Shown here in pieces: positions 10,301-16,676 of a DNA stretch of 64,000 nucleotides. Position 1 is the stretch's first letter. Each line of letters opens with the position of its first letter. This stretch comes from Paenibacillus polymyxa (lineage in GTDB: Bacteria > Bacillota > Bacilli > Paenibacillales > Paenibacillaceae), in assembly GCF_001719045.1 (NCBI RefSeq), contig NZ_CP015423.1, forward strand, positions 2,254,001 to 2,318,000, read 5' to 3'. The notes beneath the pieces were generated by a model. That model saw nothing but the letters and a program-made list of their open reading frames with translations. It was not told the DNA's origin and did no database searches. A program made the position numbers and the translations under genes.

Positions 10301-12477
10301 GATCTACGGTGGCAGAAAGCGATCCCGGCACTGGCATACCTTTGCCACCGTTAGAAGCGAATACCAAAACCGTCATATCCTTTGATGTCCGTATCACAGC
10401 GACAGAACAGCCAGGACCACGTACAAATCAGGCGCGCTTGTTACTCTCAAATGATGAAGAAGCGAGTGCCGTTTTGTCCAATGCTGTCACCATTGCCTTA
10501 CTTCAGCCTGTGGTGAAACTGACGAAAACAGCCAGCACGGAGAGCGTACAGCCAGGCCAAAGCATCACCTATTCTATCGTCACAGAAAATACGGGAAATA
10601 TCGGTGCGTTTGGCTTGTTAACGGACTCATTGCCATCGGAGCTTTCTTTTGCTCCTGACTCTGTTTCGGTTAATGGAATCCCTCAATATGGGGTCAGTCC
10701 AGGGCAAGGCATTGCCCTAGGTACCATCGCACCAGGAGAAAAAACGACTACCGTCTTCTCCGCGCTTGTCATTCGTGCCTCCGAGTCTGGCACACTGGTG
10801 AATCAAGCTTCGCTGGCTTACTCCTACCAGCTGCCGGACGGACGAAGCACGAATCTGGTAACTGCTTCACCTTCTGTCTCGGTTAAAGTAGCCCCTACTG
10901 CTAGAGGAGCCTTGTCAGCCGTGCTACGCACAACAGTGTCTACTGTCGCATTAGGGGATGCTGTACCTTATCAGCTGACTCTTGTTAACGATGGAGGCTC
11001 GGTCATTACCGATGTAGTATTAGCCGATTACGTACCGAATGGAACCATCATAAACCCGGATAGCTTGAGAATTAACGGTTCTCCACCTGCTGCTAGCAAG
11101 CCGGGTGAACCATTATTTATCGGCAGCTTACAGGCGGGACAGACAATGGATGTATCCTACAGCGTGAACGTTCAGTCTCTGCCTCTCGGAGGACGTCTAA
11201 ACAATAGCGTACGGCTTCAATATGCTGGCAGTGACGGTGCGAGCGAGGTTACCAGCAACACCGTGACTATAACTGTTTTTGATCCACAGCTTGCCGCAAG
11301 TATCTCTACGGAAAATACGGAGGCCATCGCAGGAGAAACCCTTACTTATACGGTACTGCTCAACAACTTTGGCAACGTAACATCCGAAGTTACACTGCAA
11401 CATTTCATTCCTGCCGGGACTCTATTGATTCCTGACAGCATACAGTTGAATGGTCAGTCACTGTCGGGAGTCGATCCTGCTGTCGGTGTTAGCCTTGGGT
11501 CTGTGGAACCCGGACAGTCATTGACACTGACTTATCAAGTGACCGTATTAGAGACGCCTCCATCCGGCTACATCGTAAATCAAGCTGCCTTCGCCTACTC
11601 GTTTACGTTACCTGGAGGAAGATTCGTATTGGGGACATTGAATACCAATACCGTAACGATCCCAGTTGTATTCCCACTGCTCGAATTAGTTAAAAAGGTG
11701 AGTACCACGGATGCCTCTGTAGGCGACACACTCACCTTCACCATACAGATTACTAACAAAGGGGGAATCACAGCGCAGTATCCGCTGTTCACAGACCCGT
11801 TGCCGCATGGACTCATTTATGTACCCAACAGCCTGACTATTCAAGAAAAAGCACAGCCAGGCGCTAATCCCGCTGCAGGTATCACGCTCCCGAATATTGC
11901 ACCAGGGGAGACGCTCACCCTTACATTACAGGCACAAATCCGTGAAGCACCTGCAGATGGAACATTCAGCAACCAGGCCACCATCGAATATACCTCACGT
12001 CGTAGTGGAGGAGAGACCATTCAGGAAACCTCCCAGACCAACACCGTCGGCGTGACCGTTATTGCAGCCATCCCTAAACTTACGCTTAGCTCCAGCGCTT
12101 TGCGTGTTGGCCAAGAAGATACCCTGTCCTTTACCGTCCATGTGGAAAACATCGGAAACACCCCACTGGAAGAGCTCTTGCTCACTGCACCATTTGCAGC
12201 CGAAGATTTCATTTTGCTACGAACTGTCACCGTGAATTCTGTGCCACTTCCGCATCCTAACCTGCTCCAAGGTATTCCGTTAGGTCGGCTTGATCCAAAC
12301 CACAAAGCAGTCATCGTATTCTCTTTCGACATCGAATCTGCGCTCCGCGCGTATCTGATCGCCCAGGTTATCCTGCGCTATCAATTCCGTTATCCAGACG
12401 GAAGCGTAGAGAAACAATCTGCCTCCTCCAATACCATTTTTGTGGAGATGGCTGACTTTGACGGTTCTCTAGAGTAA
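1375..12477 (+). CDS. giant DUF11-repeat protein (3700 aa)
   Basis: This 11.1-kb gene encodes a 3700-residue protein of about 410 kDa. Residues 1-350 form an N-terminal domain (MAFIQRYVTNQTGAVTF; contains LVLPAGSTVLYAELIWGG and HAGWTLAVVYNNPSLPFRNL, similar to DUF3344-like regions of large Bacillus proteins). From about residue 353 to the end lie 26 tandem repeats of about 128 residues, each with a K-T/S-x-G-D-T-x-x-Y-T core, a D-x-I-P-x-G-S-x-F-x-P-x-S-V step and a P-G-x-x-V-T-x-x-F motif. This is the DUF11/conserved-repeat beta-sandwich family, usually a stalk on surface proteins. I see no signal peptide, LPXTG, SLH domain or transmembrane segment, so export is unexplained. The start is supported by TAGGAAG about 8 bases upstream. 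Function is unknown; a surface or spore-coat fibre or adhesin is an inference. Confidence 0.9.
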   Translation: MAFIQRYVTNQTGAVTFIGNTLGLARSNSVGVPGTTTSIGAFITTNTASRFGTYPFGTTSAFTSNSSTAFLVLPAGSTVLYAELIWGGSYANGSTNVLSSTNNPVTFQTPALSTTVSPESATSVNVTSLSTYVRTANVTNLVIQGGAGAYTVGNVTGTITVPDSTNTNHAGWTLAVVYNNPSLPFRNLSLRVGGEGVSTATGSVNVVVSGFATPVQGTLRGRALISAQEGDVDITGDRALFGPTTSSLTALSGPNNFSTNFFASQINGDDGTLVMTGTFGTLVMTGTFGTTNAVNGAPGTQVTGGRQGWDITNVDISSTLLNSQTTGVLQLTTNGDIYTVNANAIQIDINAPLVTLTKTASSTGLVIGDTVTYTVNISNTGLVSASNTVLTDTIPAGATFVPGSVVVAGTAQPTANPATGITVGSVAPASTVTITFRATVTSLPANTQLGNQASASFSFQTVPGGPVISGNVPSNTASTPIYQPVIGIVKSANTTAATVGDTITYTFQISNTGSIAANLSFSESIPAGSSFIPGSVTIGGSSVPAANPATGFSVGTINTGATIPVTFQTLVNVVPASGNLTDQAAYTYTFTPPDGRVLNGSGTSNTLTISVSSPNVTVTKASSLAAAAVGETVQFTITATNNGIANVTNVVVTDPLPSGVAFVPGSDTVNGTASATATPVNGIPIGTLAPGASVTVVFRAAINSLPSPTQINNRATVSFTSGAFTGSSLSNLVTIPVVIAAPTITKSASSNRASVGGTITYSFLIANTGTAVLNTTLTETVPTGSTFIPGSVIVGGSSVPGANPNTGIAVGTVSPGAQITVSFRTTVDSLPPGGGLNDQGLLQYSYQLQDGRTLSGSLLSNIVSVSISLPNVAVTKSAGFTSVSVGEMLTYSVNAVNNGIDPITNTVITDPLPGSVSFVPGSVTVGGSPVSTADPRSGIPVGTIGAGASVQVSYAVLVNAVPSVQPLQNTASVSFTSGAFTGTSQTNTVSVPVYQPRISVVKSANTTAATIGDTILYSLLVTNSGNYNASVTLTDAIPAGSTFMENSVVINGVSQPGASPAAGIFIGTVSPQSPITLTFQTVVASLPTPSQLTDQATAAISFTLPDGRVRTDSTSSNVLSIPVSAPNVSISKTADRSTAIPGDSVLYTLTVLNNGIQTVSNVVVSDPIPAGSQFTAGSVTLNGSTIASGDPSLGIVIGSIAAGGGATITFRATVSSPLPSPPQLTNQSRVSYTSGAFSGVSVSNPVTVALNAPVLSVSKTAEPISATVGNIVTYSVAVTNSGNIAAAATLIDNIPAGSALVPNSVVVNGVPIPGASPETGLSIGSIAPGAVTQTTFQVVITSVPLPPQLTDQANISFSFQPPDGRIVNGNVSSNIVTIPVSSPNVQVSKSASVADAVPGDTITYTITATNSGVQTVTDVRVNDTISSGSTFVPGSVIVNGTTLPSASPLTGIPIGSVAAGASTTVTFSVSVNSLPTPPQLSDQATVSFTSGTLNFTSLSNTVVVLVYQPIISLVKTANTSQATVGDTVVYTLTAQNTGNLAATATFTDAIPSGSSFIPNSVTVNGLPVAGANPQSGIVVGNIAAGASVALTFQVVINAVPAGLGLLNQGSATFTFQPPDGRTLNGSAQSNPVFIPVSNPNVTVTKTVNQTSVAFGDTITYTINAVNSGITPVTGTVFIDPIADGTTFIPNSVQVNGVTIPGANIATGVSVGTVPAASSVTVTFQTTVTSLPASGLSTDQATVSFNSGAFAGQSVSNQVSLPVLQPILNVTNTLSADRATVGNTLGFFITVTNTGNAPAETVVLDLLSSSLSLNQNSVLVNGSPIPGADPITGINIGSVAPGATVTVSFSAVVISVPPGSILTNQATVNYTFQLPDGRTLTGNGAALPVSIPISSPNVTATKAADVAVAVVGDSIPYVITAFNNGLDPVTNVIVTDSIPFGTAFVPGSVTINGTPVVTANPQNGIPVGTLGAGGGATIRFLLNVQSLPSPASITNEATVSFTSGVFNGFSVSNPVTIPVYQPIVTVTKSAGTGRATVGDTVTYTFSVTNSGNIGADTVLSDPIPAGAAFIPNSVVINGTAAPGSDPSVGIPLGIIGAATTVTLTFQAVITSLPASGTLVNQATAAYSYQPPDGRVLTGSAVSPSVTVSVSSPDVDVIKTASATDAVVGDTITYTVIATNNGISQVVNAVVSDQLPPGTSFVPGSVTVNGTSVPAASPSSGIPVGTIAVGGSAAVTFQVSVVSLPQPPQITNQATVSFTSGALTSSSQSDPVTLPVYQPIIGLTKTVNTVNTQIGSTLVYTLTLTNTGNIAVIPVLSDNIPAGSELLSNSVVVNGILVPGASPVTGITLGSLAPSGSITVSFQTIVSSLPTPPILTDQGQANFTYSPPDGRVMSGSVTSNTVNVAVSAPNIQVIKTSSLAAAVVGDTIRYTLSITNSGVDSVTDTVVTDTIPAGTSFVPGSVLIDGVAFPNASPVAGIAIGNVAPGNTFVVSFQTTVQSLPQPPLLTDIAAVTFTSGTFTGTAFSDPLIVPVFQPLIAITKASSTLNASVGDTLTYTITAVNNGNIAAALTISDNIPAGSTFLANSVSIAGSPQPGLSIETGVPVGSVLPGGTVSVTFQTVINTLPNPQVLVDQASGSFTFQPPDGRTVSGSAVSNLVSISVSSPDVSIVKGTTATDAIIGDIITYTLAVSNNGISTASNIVVSDMIAAGSSFVNGSVTINGTSFPDGNPGFGIAIGTLAPGAVTTVTFQVRVDFLPTPAQLTNQASVSFTSGVFTGSSTSNVITISVFQPILTAVKTSNTNNATVGDIITYTIVVSNTGNIAASTTVSDNIPDGSVFLPNTVSINGIAAPGASPVSGIPTPAIPPGQSATVTFQVLVSSIPATVLLVDQAEVDYRFNAPDGREAGGFHLSNIVEVAVSPLDITLSKSVSSPFATTGDTLTYELVILNEDTNTVQDARLLDTLPEDIEFITGSVQINGSTVAESDPGTGIPLPPLEANTKTVISFDVRITATEQPGPRTNQARLLLSNDEEASAVLSNAVTIALLQPVVKLTKTASTESVQPGQSITYSIVTENTGNIGAFGLLTDSLPSELSFAPDSVSVNGIPQYGVSPGQGIALGTIAPGEKTTTVFSALVIRASESGTLVNQASLAYSYQLPDGRSTNLVTASPSVSVKVAPTARGALSAVLRTTVSTVALGDAVPYQLTLVNDGGSVITDVVLADYVPNGTIINPDSLRINGSPPAASKPGEPLFIGSLQAGQTMDVSYSVNVQSLPLGGRLNNSVRLQYAGSDGASEVTSNTVTITVFDPQLAASISTENTEAIAGETLTYTVLLNNFGNVTSEVTLQHFIPAGTLLIPDSIQLNGQSLSGVDPAVGVSLGSVEPGQSLTLTYQVTVLETPPSGYIVNQAAFAYSFTLPGGRFVLGTLNTNTVTIPVVFPLLELVKKVSTTDASVGDTLTFTIQITNKGGITAQYPLFTDPLPHGLIYVPNSLTIQEKAQPGANPAAGITLPNIAPGETLTLTLQAQIREAPADGTFSNQATIEYTSRRSGGETIQETSQTNTVGVTVIAAIPKLTLSSSALRVGQEDTLSFTVHVENIGNTPLEELLLTAPFAAEDFILLRTVTVNSVPLPHPNLLQGIPLGRLDPNHKAVIVFSFDIESALRAYLIAQVILRYQFRYPDGSVEKQSASSNTIFVEMADFDGSLE
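2185..2238 (+). repeat. exact 27-bp tandem duplication inside the giant gene
   Basis: Two identical adjacent 27-bp copies (2185-2211 and 2212-2238) encode GTLVMTGTF twice, followed by a partial third copy start (GGTACA). The duplication is in frame and lies in the N-terminal domain. The rest of the gene has only diverged repeats, so this one is recent and may vary in copy number between strains. Confidence 0.95.
2431..12477 (+). repeat. 26-unit DUF11 repeat array with 768-bp super-period
   Basis: The repeats alternate between type A (ending in Y/F-x-F-Q-P-P-D-G-R) and type B (starting S-P-N/D-V, ending V-S-F-T-S-G-x-F-x-G). Equivalent B starts fall at 3211, 3979, 4747, 5518, 6286, 7054, 7822, 8590, 9358 and 10126. 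Eight of the nine intervals are exactly 768 bp and one is 771, due to a single extra codon. The first unit and the last five (from about 10130) are more diverged. The nucleotide sequence differs between units, so the length conservation is not due to recent copying. Confidence 0.95.
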
Positions 12478-12492
12478 ATGTTCTATTGTGTT

Positions 12493-12525
12493 AAGCTCCT
12501 TACCACTGGGTAAGGGGCTTTTTTA
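12493..12525 (+). terminator. intrinsic terminator of the giant gene
   Basis: A 12-bp stem (AAGCTCCTTACC / GGTAAGGGGCTT, one G-T pair) with an ACTG loop is followed by TTTTTTA. It lies 16 bases past the stop codon. Confidence 0.9.
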
Positions 12526-12541
12526 TGTAATTAGAAAACAT

Positions 12542-12569
12542 AAAAAAGCCCTGGAATATATTCCAGGGC
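12542..12569 (-). terminator. intrinsic terminator of the cold-shock gene
   Basis: A perfect inverted repeat, GCCCTGGAATA (12548-12558) with TATTCCAGGGC (12559-12569), is followed on the minus strand by TTTTTTA. It lies about 70 bases past the csp stop and back to back with the giant-gene terminator, closing the convergent pair. Confidence 0.85.
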
Positions 12570-12636
12570 AGTTGCTAGCGCGTTATCCATTGCTAACCAT
12601 CTTACCAATTATGTAGGTCGGCTATGCCGGGGATGA

Positions 12637-12834
12637 TTATAATTTGGTTACGTTAGCGGCTTGTGGTCCACGTGCGCCTTCGACAATGTCGAACTCCACG
12701 TCTTGTCCTTCTTCAAGTGTTTTGAAGCCTTCTGTTTGAATTGCGGAAAAATGTACAAATACGTCGCCGCCGTCAGATGTTTCAATGAAACCATAACCTT
12801 TTTCTGCGTTAAACCATTTTACTTTACCTTGCAT
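12637..12834 (-). CDS. csp: cold-shock protein, CspA/CspB family
   Basis: This 65-residue protein is a complete cold-shock domain, a five-strand OB fold that binds single-stranded RNA and DNA and keeps mRNA unfolded. The RNP1 motif KGYGFIE (residues 12-18) and RNP2 motif VFVHFS (25-30) are intact, and the length matches Bacillus CspB/C/D (66-67 aa). An AAGGGA ribosome site lies about 10 bases upstream of the ATG. It is monocistronic, with its own terminator. Bacillales carry several paralogues, so I cannot say which one this is. The roughly 260 bases upstream are AT-rich and probably hold the promoter and a cold-responsive leader, but I could not define them. Confidence 0.95.
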   Translation of the reverse strand: MQGKVKWFNAEKGYGFIETSDGGDVFVHFSAIQTEGFKTLEEGQDVEFDIVEGARGPQAANVTKL

Positions 12835-13002
12835 GCACTAACATTCCCTTCGTCATCAAATGAAGTGAAGCTCTCGCCCACATTTCCGACTATACCACCC
12901 AAAGTTATCCATTGTCAATTGGAATTGATAATGTTTTCATTCATAGTTATTCCAATTTTACAAAGCGACCTATTCCTATAGATTGAAATGATATATTAGG
13001 CA

Positions 13003-13036
13003 AAAGAGTTTACTATACTTGTATAGTAAACTCTTT
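13003..13036 (-). terminator. perfect 16-bp inverted repeat, probable terminator
   Basis: AAAGAGTTTACTATAC and its exact reverse complement are separated by only two bases (TT). It lies 60 bases past the stop of the secreted protein at 13097, and on the minus strand a TTTTG run follows, so termination is likely. The near-perfect dyad could also be a protein-binding site or a small mobile-element remnant. Confidence 0.55.
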
Positions 13037-13096
13037 GTGAATGTTTGAAACTTCTAGGGGAAAAAACATTGAAAATTTTTGTTATTTCTTTTTTAC

Positions 13097-14185
13097 CTAA
13101 TTATAGTAAACTACCGTTGGCTGGGGCTCAATTCCTTTTGCATAGTAGTAATTCAAATTACTTACAAAATCAATTACTTTCTTTGTATCCAGATCATACA
13201 CAAGAATGTCTGGATCTCCAGCCATATCAATAAAATCTAGGCGTCTAGGCGTAGTTCTGCCACTGGTGTCAACAAAAGAGGAACTGTGATACGGTGGGTT
13301 GCCAGAACTATATGCAGATTCAAAATAGGTAAAAAGCGTGTCTGCATTTAGAACAATCAGAACAGCATTATCCGAGCTTGCATAATTTGAGGTATACTTC
13401 ACAGGCGTAGTGATACTTTTAATCCGAACATCTGATACATTATGACTCCTTGAAGAATAACTGCCCCCACTGGAAAAGTTGAATTCTCTTGACCATTCCA
13501 AATTCGGGTTTGCCACCGTTGTGTTGGCAATTTGGGTCCCATTCACCTTAATATCTCCATTTGGATACTCAATGACCGTATATAACAAATTGTTAGAGTA
13601 GGATGTTAGCTTGGCCGTCTTACCATTAATCGGTGTATCCGCTGGCGAGGCCGCATTCATGTGGATACTATAGCTTTCACCTACCGTTCCTGTGGAGGTA
13701 ACACGAAGTCCCCAGTCCCCTGCTTTTAAGTCTGTAGCAAACTTCAATTCAGAGGCCTTTCCTCCAAAACCCGTCAAACTTGCTGTTCCCGTGCTCCAAT
13801 CAATCGAATACAAATCAAATCTATAATTGGGATTACTGGATTTGATCTGAGCCAAAATGCTTCTATCCGTAGGTACGTTAAAGAACCAAAAATCTGTTGG
13901 ATCAGTTGTCGTTAAAGAATCAGTGAAACTCATGAGGTCACCGTTCACATTGAAATTAGACATTAATGTAAGCCGATGATTGTTCACTTTAAGAGTCTCG
14001 CCATATACAGCCTCAGTCGTGCTAGTAGGTTCCAGCGCTTGAGTCGTATTAAGCGAAAGTGACGTATCAGTATCCTTCGCCGTTGAACTTGATGAGCTGG
14101 CTTCAACTGAGGATGGAGCTATTGACATACTGCTTAAAAATAAAATGGCTGATAAAATTCCAGTAAGATATTTCCCCCACTTCAT
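13097..14185 (-). CDS. secreted protein of unknown function
   Basis: A 362-residue protein begins with a clear signal peptide: MKWGKYLTG, a hydrophobic run to about residue 25, and an A-S-S region. A Ser/Thr-rich linker (to about 55) follows. A beta-rich segment (about 65-180, with DPTDFWFFNVPTDRS and GDWGLRVTSTGTVGESYSIHM) resembles pre-peptidase C-terminal (PPC)-type domains that ride on secreted enzymes. The C-terminal part (about 190-362) is unrecognised; it ends in an aromatic-rich stretch with DPDILVYDLDTKKVIDF. I see no catalytic motif. I prefer the third in-frame ATG (14185), because GAGAAGG lies 10 bases before it and almost touches the first two ATGs. It stands alone, after a 320-base non-coding stretch. 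Confidence 0.75.
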   Translation of the reverse strand: MKWGKYLTGILSAILFLSSMSIAPSSVEASSSSSTAKDTDTSLSLNTTQALEPTSTTEAVYGETLKVNNHRLTLMSNFNVNGDLMSFTDSLTTTDPTDFWFFNVPTDRSILAQIKSSNPNYRFDLYSIDWSTGTASLTGFGGKASELKFATDLKAGDWGLRVTSTGTVGESYSIHMNAASPADTPINGKTAKLTSYSNNLLYTVIEYPNGDIKVNGTQIANTTVANPNLEWSREFNFSSGGSYSSRSHNVSDVRIKSITTPVKYTSNYASSDNAVLIVLNADTLFTYFESAYSSGNPPYHSSSFVDTSGRTTPRRLDFIDMAGDPDILVYDLDTKKVIDFVSNLNYYYAKGIEPQPTVVYYN

Positions 14186-14402
14186 AAACATCATCCCTTC
14201 TCAGAATATTTAAAATTATTCATAGATTGAAAATAATCCCTATGGATGATGTACTAATTCTATAACATACTTAATTATCCTTTATTCTAAGGTTTCGTCT
14301 TAGACGATCTAGATTGTAGAAAATACATTCATGGGTAACATCAAACATAGTTACAACCGCCCTTTCTCCCCTAACTCACTTATTAATAATGAGATTAAAG
14401 CA
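14186..14402. other. intergenic, no gene seen
   Basis: This AT-rich stretch between the leg-operon terminator and the secreted-protein gene presumably holds that gene's promoter. I found no convincing -35/-10 pair, RNA gene or repeat. TAGACGATCTAGA near 14301 is a short imperfect dyad. Confidence 0.4.
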
Positions 14403-14445
14403 CAAAAAAACGCAAGAAGACCATTTGTTAAATGTCCATCTTGCG
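14403..14445 (-). terminator. terminator of the maf-leg operon
   Basis: CGCAAGA (14411-14417) pairs with TCTTGCG (14438-14444), with further partial pairing inside. The minus strand then runs into TTTTTTTG. It lies about 60 bases past the last gene of the operon. Confidence 0.7.
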
Positions 14446-14507
14446 AGTCCGGTTTTCCCGTATGGAGTCTTTGTTATTAGTTACTTCTAATTAGTTACTC
14501 TTTTACT

Positions 14508-15452
14508 TCAAACTCTTGATTGAATATTCAACAACGGAACTTGAAAAGTGTAATCAAATTCGTAAGCATAATTATTAGTTTCTATTTTGTTATTATTAAT
14601 AGAAATCCTGTCGTTAAAAGTAAATTCAACGTTAAGATCATTTAACACATATTCAAATAATAATAGAAGGTCTGCATCCAAACTATGAGAACTAGATTTA
14701 AAAATTCTCTGATCCATATTTTCACGAGTTATCTCATGTAGAACACAATTATTAAGCGATAGACAAAAGTCTCTTTTGTCCTCTATTGTGATTATTTTGT
14801 CATCTGCGCCATGAAAAGAGTGAATTGTACATTGGTTATTCACTTTCTTAGAAACTGATGGTAAATGCAAAATTTGTGCGTCGATAATAAGCTGCTTTGC
14901 CAAATAACTAAAATCAGTTAAACTTCCATTTATAGTTATTTGACGATCGCCTAGAAGATATAACGGAAATATCCAAGCTGAATTATCAATGATTAAAGAA
15001 AATAGAGAAGGGGCAAATATATTACATAGATATGCTATATAAGCACCATGCGACTGTCCATAAGCTATGATTTTTCCAGCATTGAATGTTAACCCATTAT
15101 CTTTAATGATTTCCGCTAGTACTGTGACAGCTGTTATATTATCCAGAGCTTGCATGATTCCCATGTCATTAAAGTTTGACACTGATTCCTGTAGTCGTTC
15201 AGCTTGCATGAACTCCCATCCAAAATAGTCACATTGCACCGTAATTAGATTAAATTTATCTGCAAATGTAGAACGCATTTTTTTATAAACATTCGAATTA
15301 GCATTCCCTCCAAAACCAGGGATTAGTAGCAATATCCCAGTATCATCGTTGATAACATCTGGTTCAGAGAAGTAAATCTTCAAATTCCTAGGTGAGTAAT
15401 TATTATATATATTCGGATGTCCATTCATTATAAAATCATAGTTTCTCGACAT
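14508..15452 (-). CDS. DUF2920-like alpha/beta hydrolase of the glycan operon
   Basis: A 314-residue soluble protein with an alpha/beta-hydrolase outline: an oxyanion-type LLLIPGFGGN (about 41-50), a nucleophile elbow AYGQSHGAYIAYL with Ser at the centre (about 129-141), and HSFHGADDKIIT (about 232-243), where the second acid usually sits. A late His (about 265) could complete a triad. The pattern fits DUF2920, proteins known from flagellin-modification loci (the Campylobacter 617 family) without a settled role. It is the last gene of the operon, 56 bases after legC, with GGGAGT 7 bases before the ATG. Acting on an acyl or acetimidoyl group of the nonulosonate is an inference from context. 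Family assignment is moderately sure. Confidence 0.65.
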   Translation of the reverse strand: MSRNYDFIMNGHPNIYNNYSPRNLKIYFSEPDVINDDTGILLLIPGFGGNANSNVYKKMRSTFADKFNLITVQCDYFGWEFMQAERLQESVSNFNDMGIMQALDNITAVTVLAEIIKDNGLTFNAGKIIAYGQSHGAYIAYLCNIFAPSLFSLIIDNSAWIFPLYLLGDRQITINGSLTDFSYLAKQLIIDAQILHLPSVSKKVNNQCTIHSFHGADDKIITIEDKRDFCLSLNNCVLHEITRENMDQRIFKSSSHSLDADLLLLFEYVLNDLNVEFTFNDRISINNNKIETNNYAYEFDYTFQVPLLNIQSRV

Positions 15453-15508
15453 TCTTTCACTCCCATTGATTCTAGTAAATTGTCTATTTCATTTACACGA
15501 TATCTATA

Positions 15509-16657
15509 CTAGTGATTGAAAGCATTTTTTATTAATTGAATAACAAACTCTTGATTTTCCCTTGTCATGTTCGTATCTGAAGGAAGACAAATTCCGTTTA
15601 AAAACAACTCTCGGCTGATATCCCTACCCACTTCATGTGTAAAATAGTCTGCTTCATTGAACAATGGCTGTAGGTGCAATGGTTTCCATACTGGGCGGGA
15701 CTCAACATTAAACTTTTCCAAATAATGAACTAATTCATGAGCCTCAATTCCTACTTTCGTGGAATCAATCTGCATAGCAGTTAACCAACGTGTGGATTTA
15801 CCAAAACCCTTTTCAGGCATAAAATATACGCCATCTAATTCTGACAACATTTTATGATACAATCCAAAAATATCTCTTTTTTGTGAAATTCTATCTTCTA
15901 GAACCTTTAATTGCCCTCTTCCAATCCCTGCAAGTACATTGCTTAAACGATAATTATAACCCAACATACTATGTTGATAGTAAATCGCCTTATCTCTTGC
16001 TTGTGTTGCATAATGTCGCGCTCTACTTAGTGCTTCTAAATCATCTGAAACCAGCATACCTCCGCCAGAAGTAGTAATAATTTTATTTCCATTAAATGAA
16101 AGAATGCCGAATTTCCCAAGCGTTCCACTCATTTGCTTGCCGTAAGTTGCTCCGAGTGATTCCGCAGCATCTTCTACAATTGGCACCTCGTAATAATCAC
16201 ATATTTTTTTCAACCGATCGTAGTCTGCACTCTGCCCATACAAATTGACTATAACTACAGCTTTAGGTTTCTTTCCCTTATCTGCATAAGTCTTGAATGC
16301 TCGCTCTAGTGCCTCAGGGGACATATTCCAGCTGTCTGGTTCCGAATCGATAAAGACAGGAATTGCACCTTGATATAAGATCGGATTAGCACTGGCAACA
16401 AAGGTAAGAGAAGAACAAAAAACAATATCATCCTTTTCCACACCAAGCAATATCAAAGACAAGTGAATTGCTGCTGTTCCAGAACTTAGGGCAACTGCGC
16501 CTCCACATCCTAAGTAATTTGCCACCTCTGCTTCAAAAGCATCTACATTTTTACCTAGTGGAGCAATCCAGTTTGTTTCAAAAGCCTCTGTGATATATTG
16601 TTGTTCAAACCCGCCCATATGCGGCGAAGATAAATAAATTCTATCTCGATTGGACAT
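15509..16657 (-). CDS. legC: UDP-4-keto-6-deoxy-GlcNAc 4-aminotransferase (LegC/PglE type)
   Basis: A PLP-dependent DegT/DnrJ/EryC1 aminotransferase of normal length (382 aa). It would convert UDP-2-acetamido-4-keto-2,6-dideoxyglucose to the 4-amino sugar, step 2 of legionaminate synthesis. Visible marks are the N-terminal LSSPHMGGFEQQYI typical of PglE/LegC, the SSGTAAIHL phosphate site (58-66), VEDAAESLGA (161-170) with the cofactor-binding Asp, and SFNGNKIITTSGGG with the Schiff-base Lys192. It starts 19 bases after legH and ends 56 bases before the DUF2920 gene, within one operon. PseC, the pseudaminate counterpart, belongs to the same fold, so the assignment to the Leg branch leans on the NeuC-type epimerase in the operon. 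Confidence 0.88.
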   Translation of the reverse strand: MSNRDRIYLSSPHMGGFEQQYITEAFETNWIAPLGKNVDAFEAEVANYLGCGGAVALSSGTAAIHLSLILLGVEKDDIVFCSSLTFVASANPILYQGAIPVFIDSEPDSWNMSPEALERAFKTYADKGKKPKAVVIVNLYGQSADYDRLKKICDYYEVPIVEDAAESLGATYGKQMSGTLGKFGILSFNGNKIITTSGGGMLVSDDLEALSRARHYATQARDKAIYYQHSMLGYNYRLSNVLAGIGRGQLKVLEDRISQKRDIFGLYHKMLSELDGVYFMPEKGFGKSTRWLTAMQIDSTKVGIEAHELVHYLEKFNVESRPVWKPLHLQPLFNEADYFTHEVGRDISRELFLNGICLPSDTNMTRENQEFVIQLIKNAFNH

Positions 16658-16676
16658 TTTGCTTCATCCCTTATCC

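Noticed and set aside
2431..12477. CRISPR-like or satellite DNA reading of the repeats
   Set aside because: Units are diverged, in frame and about 384 bp long with protein-level conservation; they are coding domain repeats.
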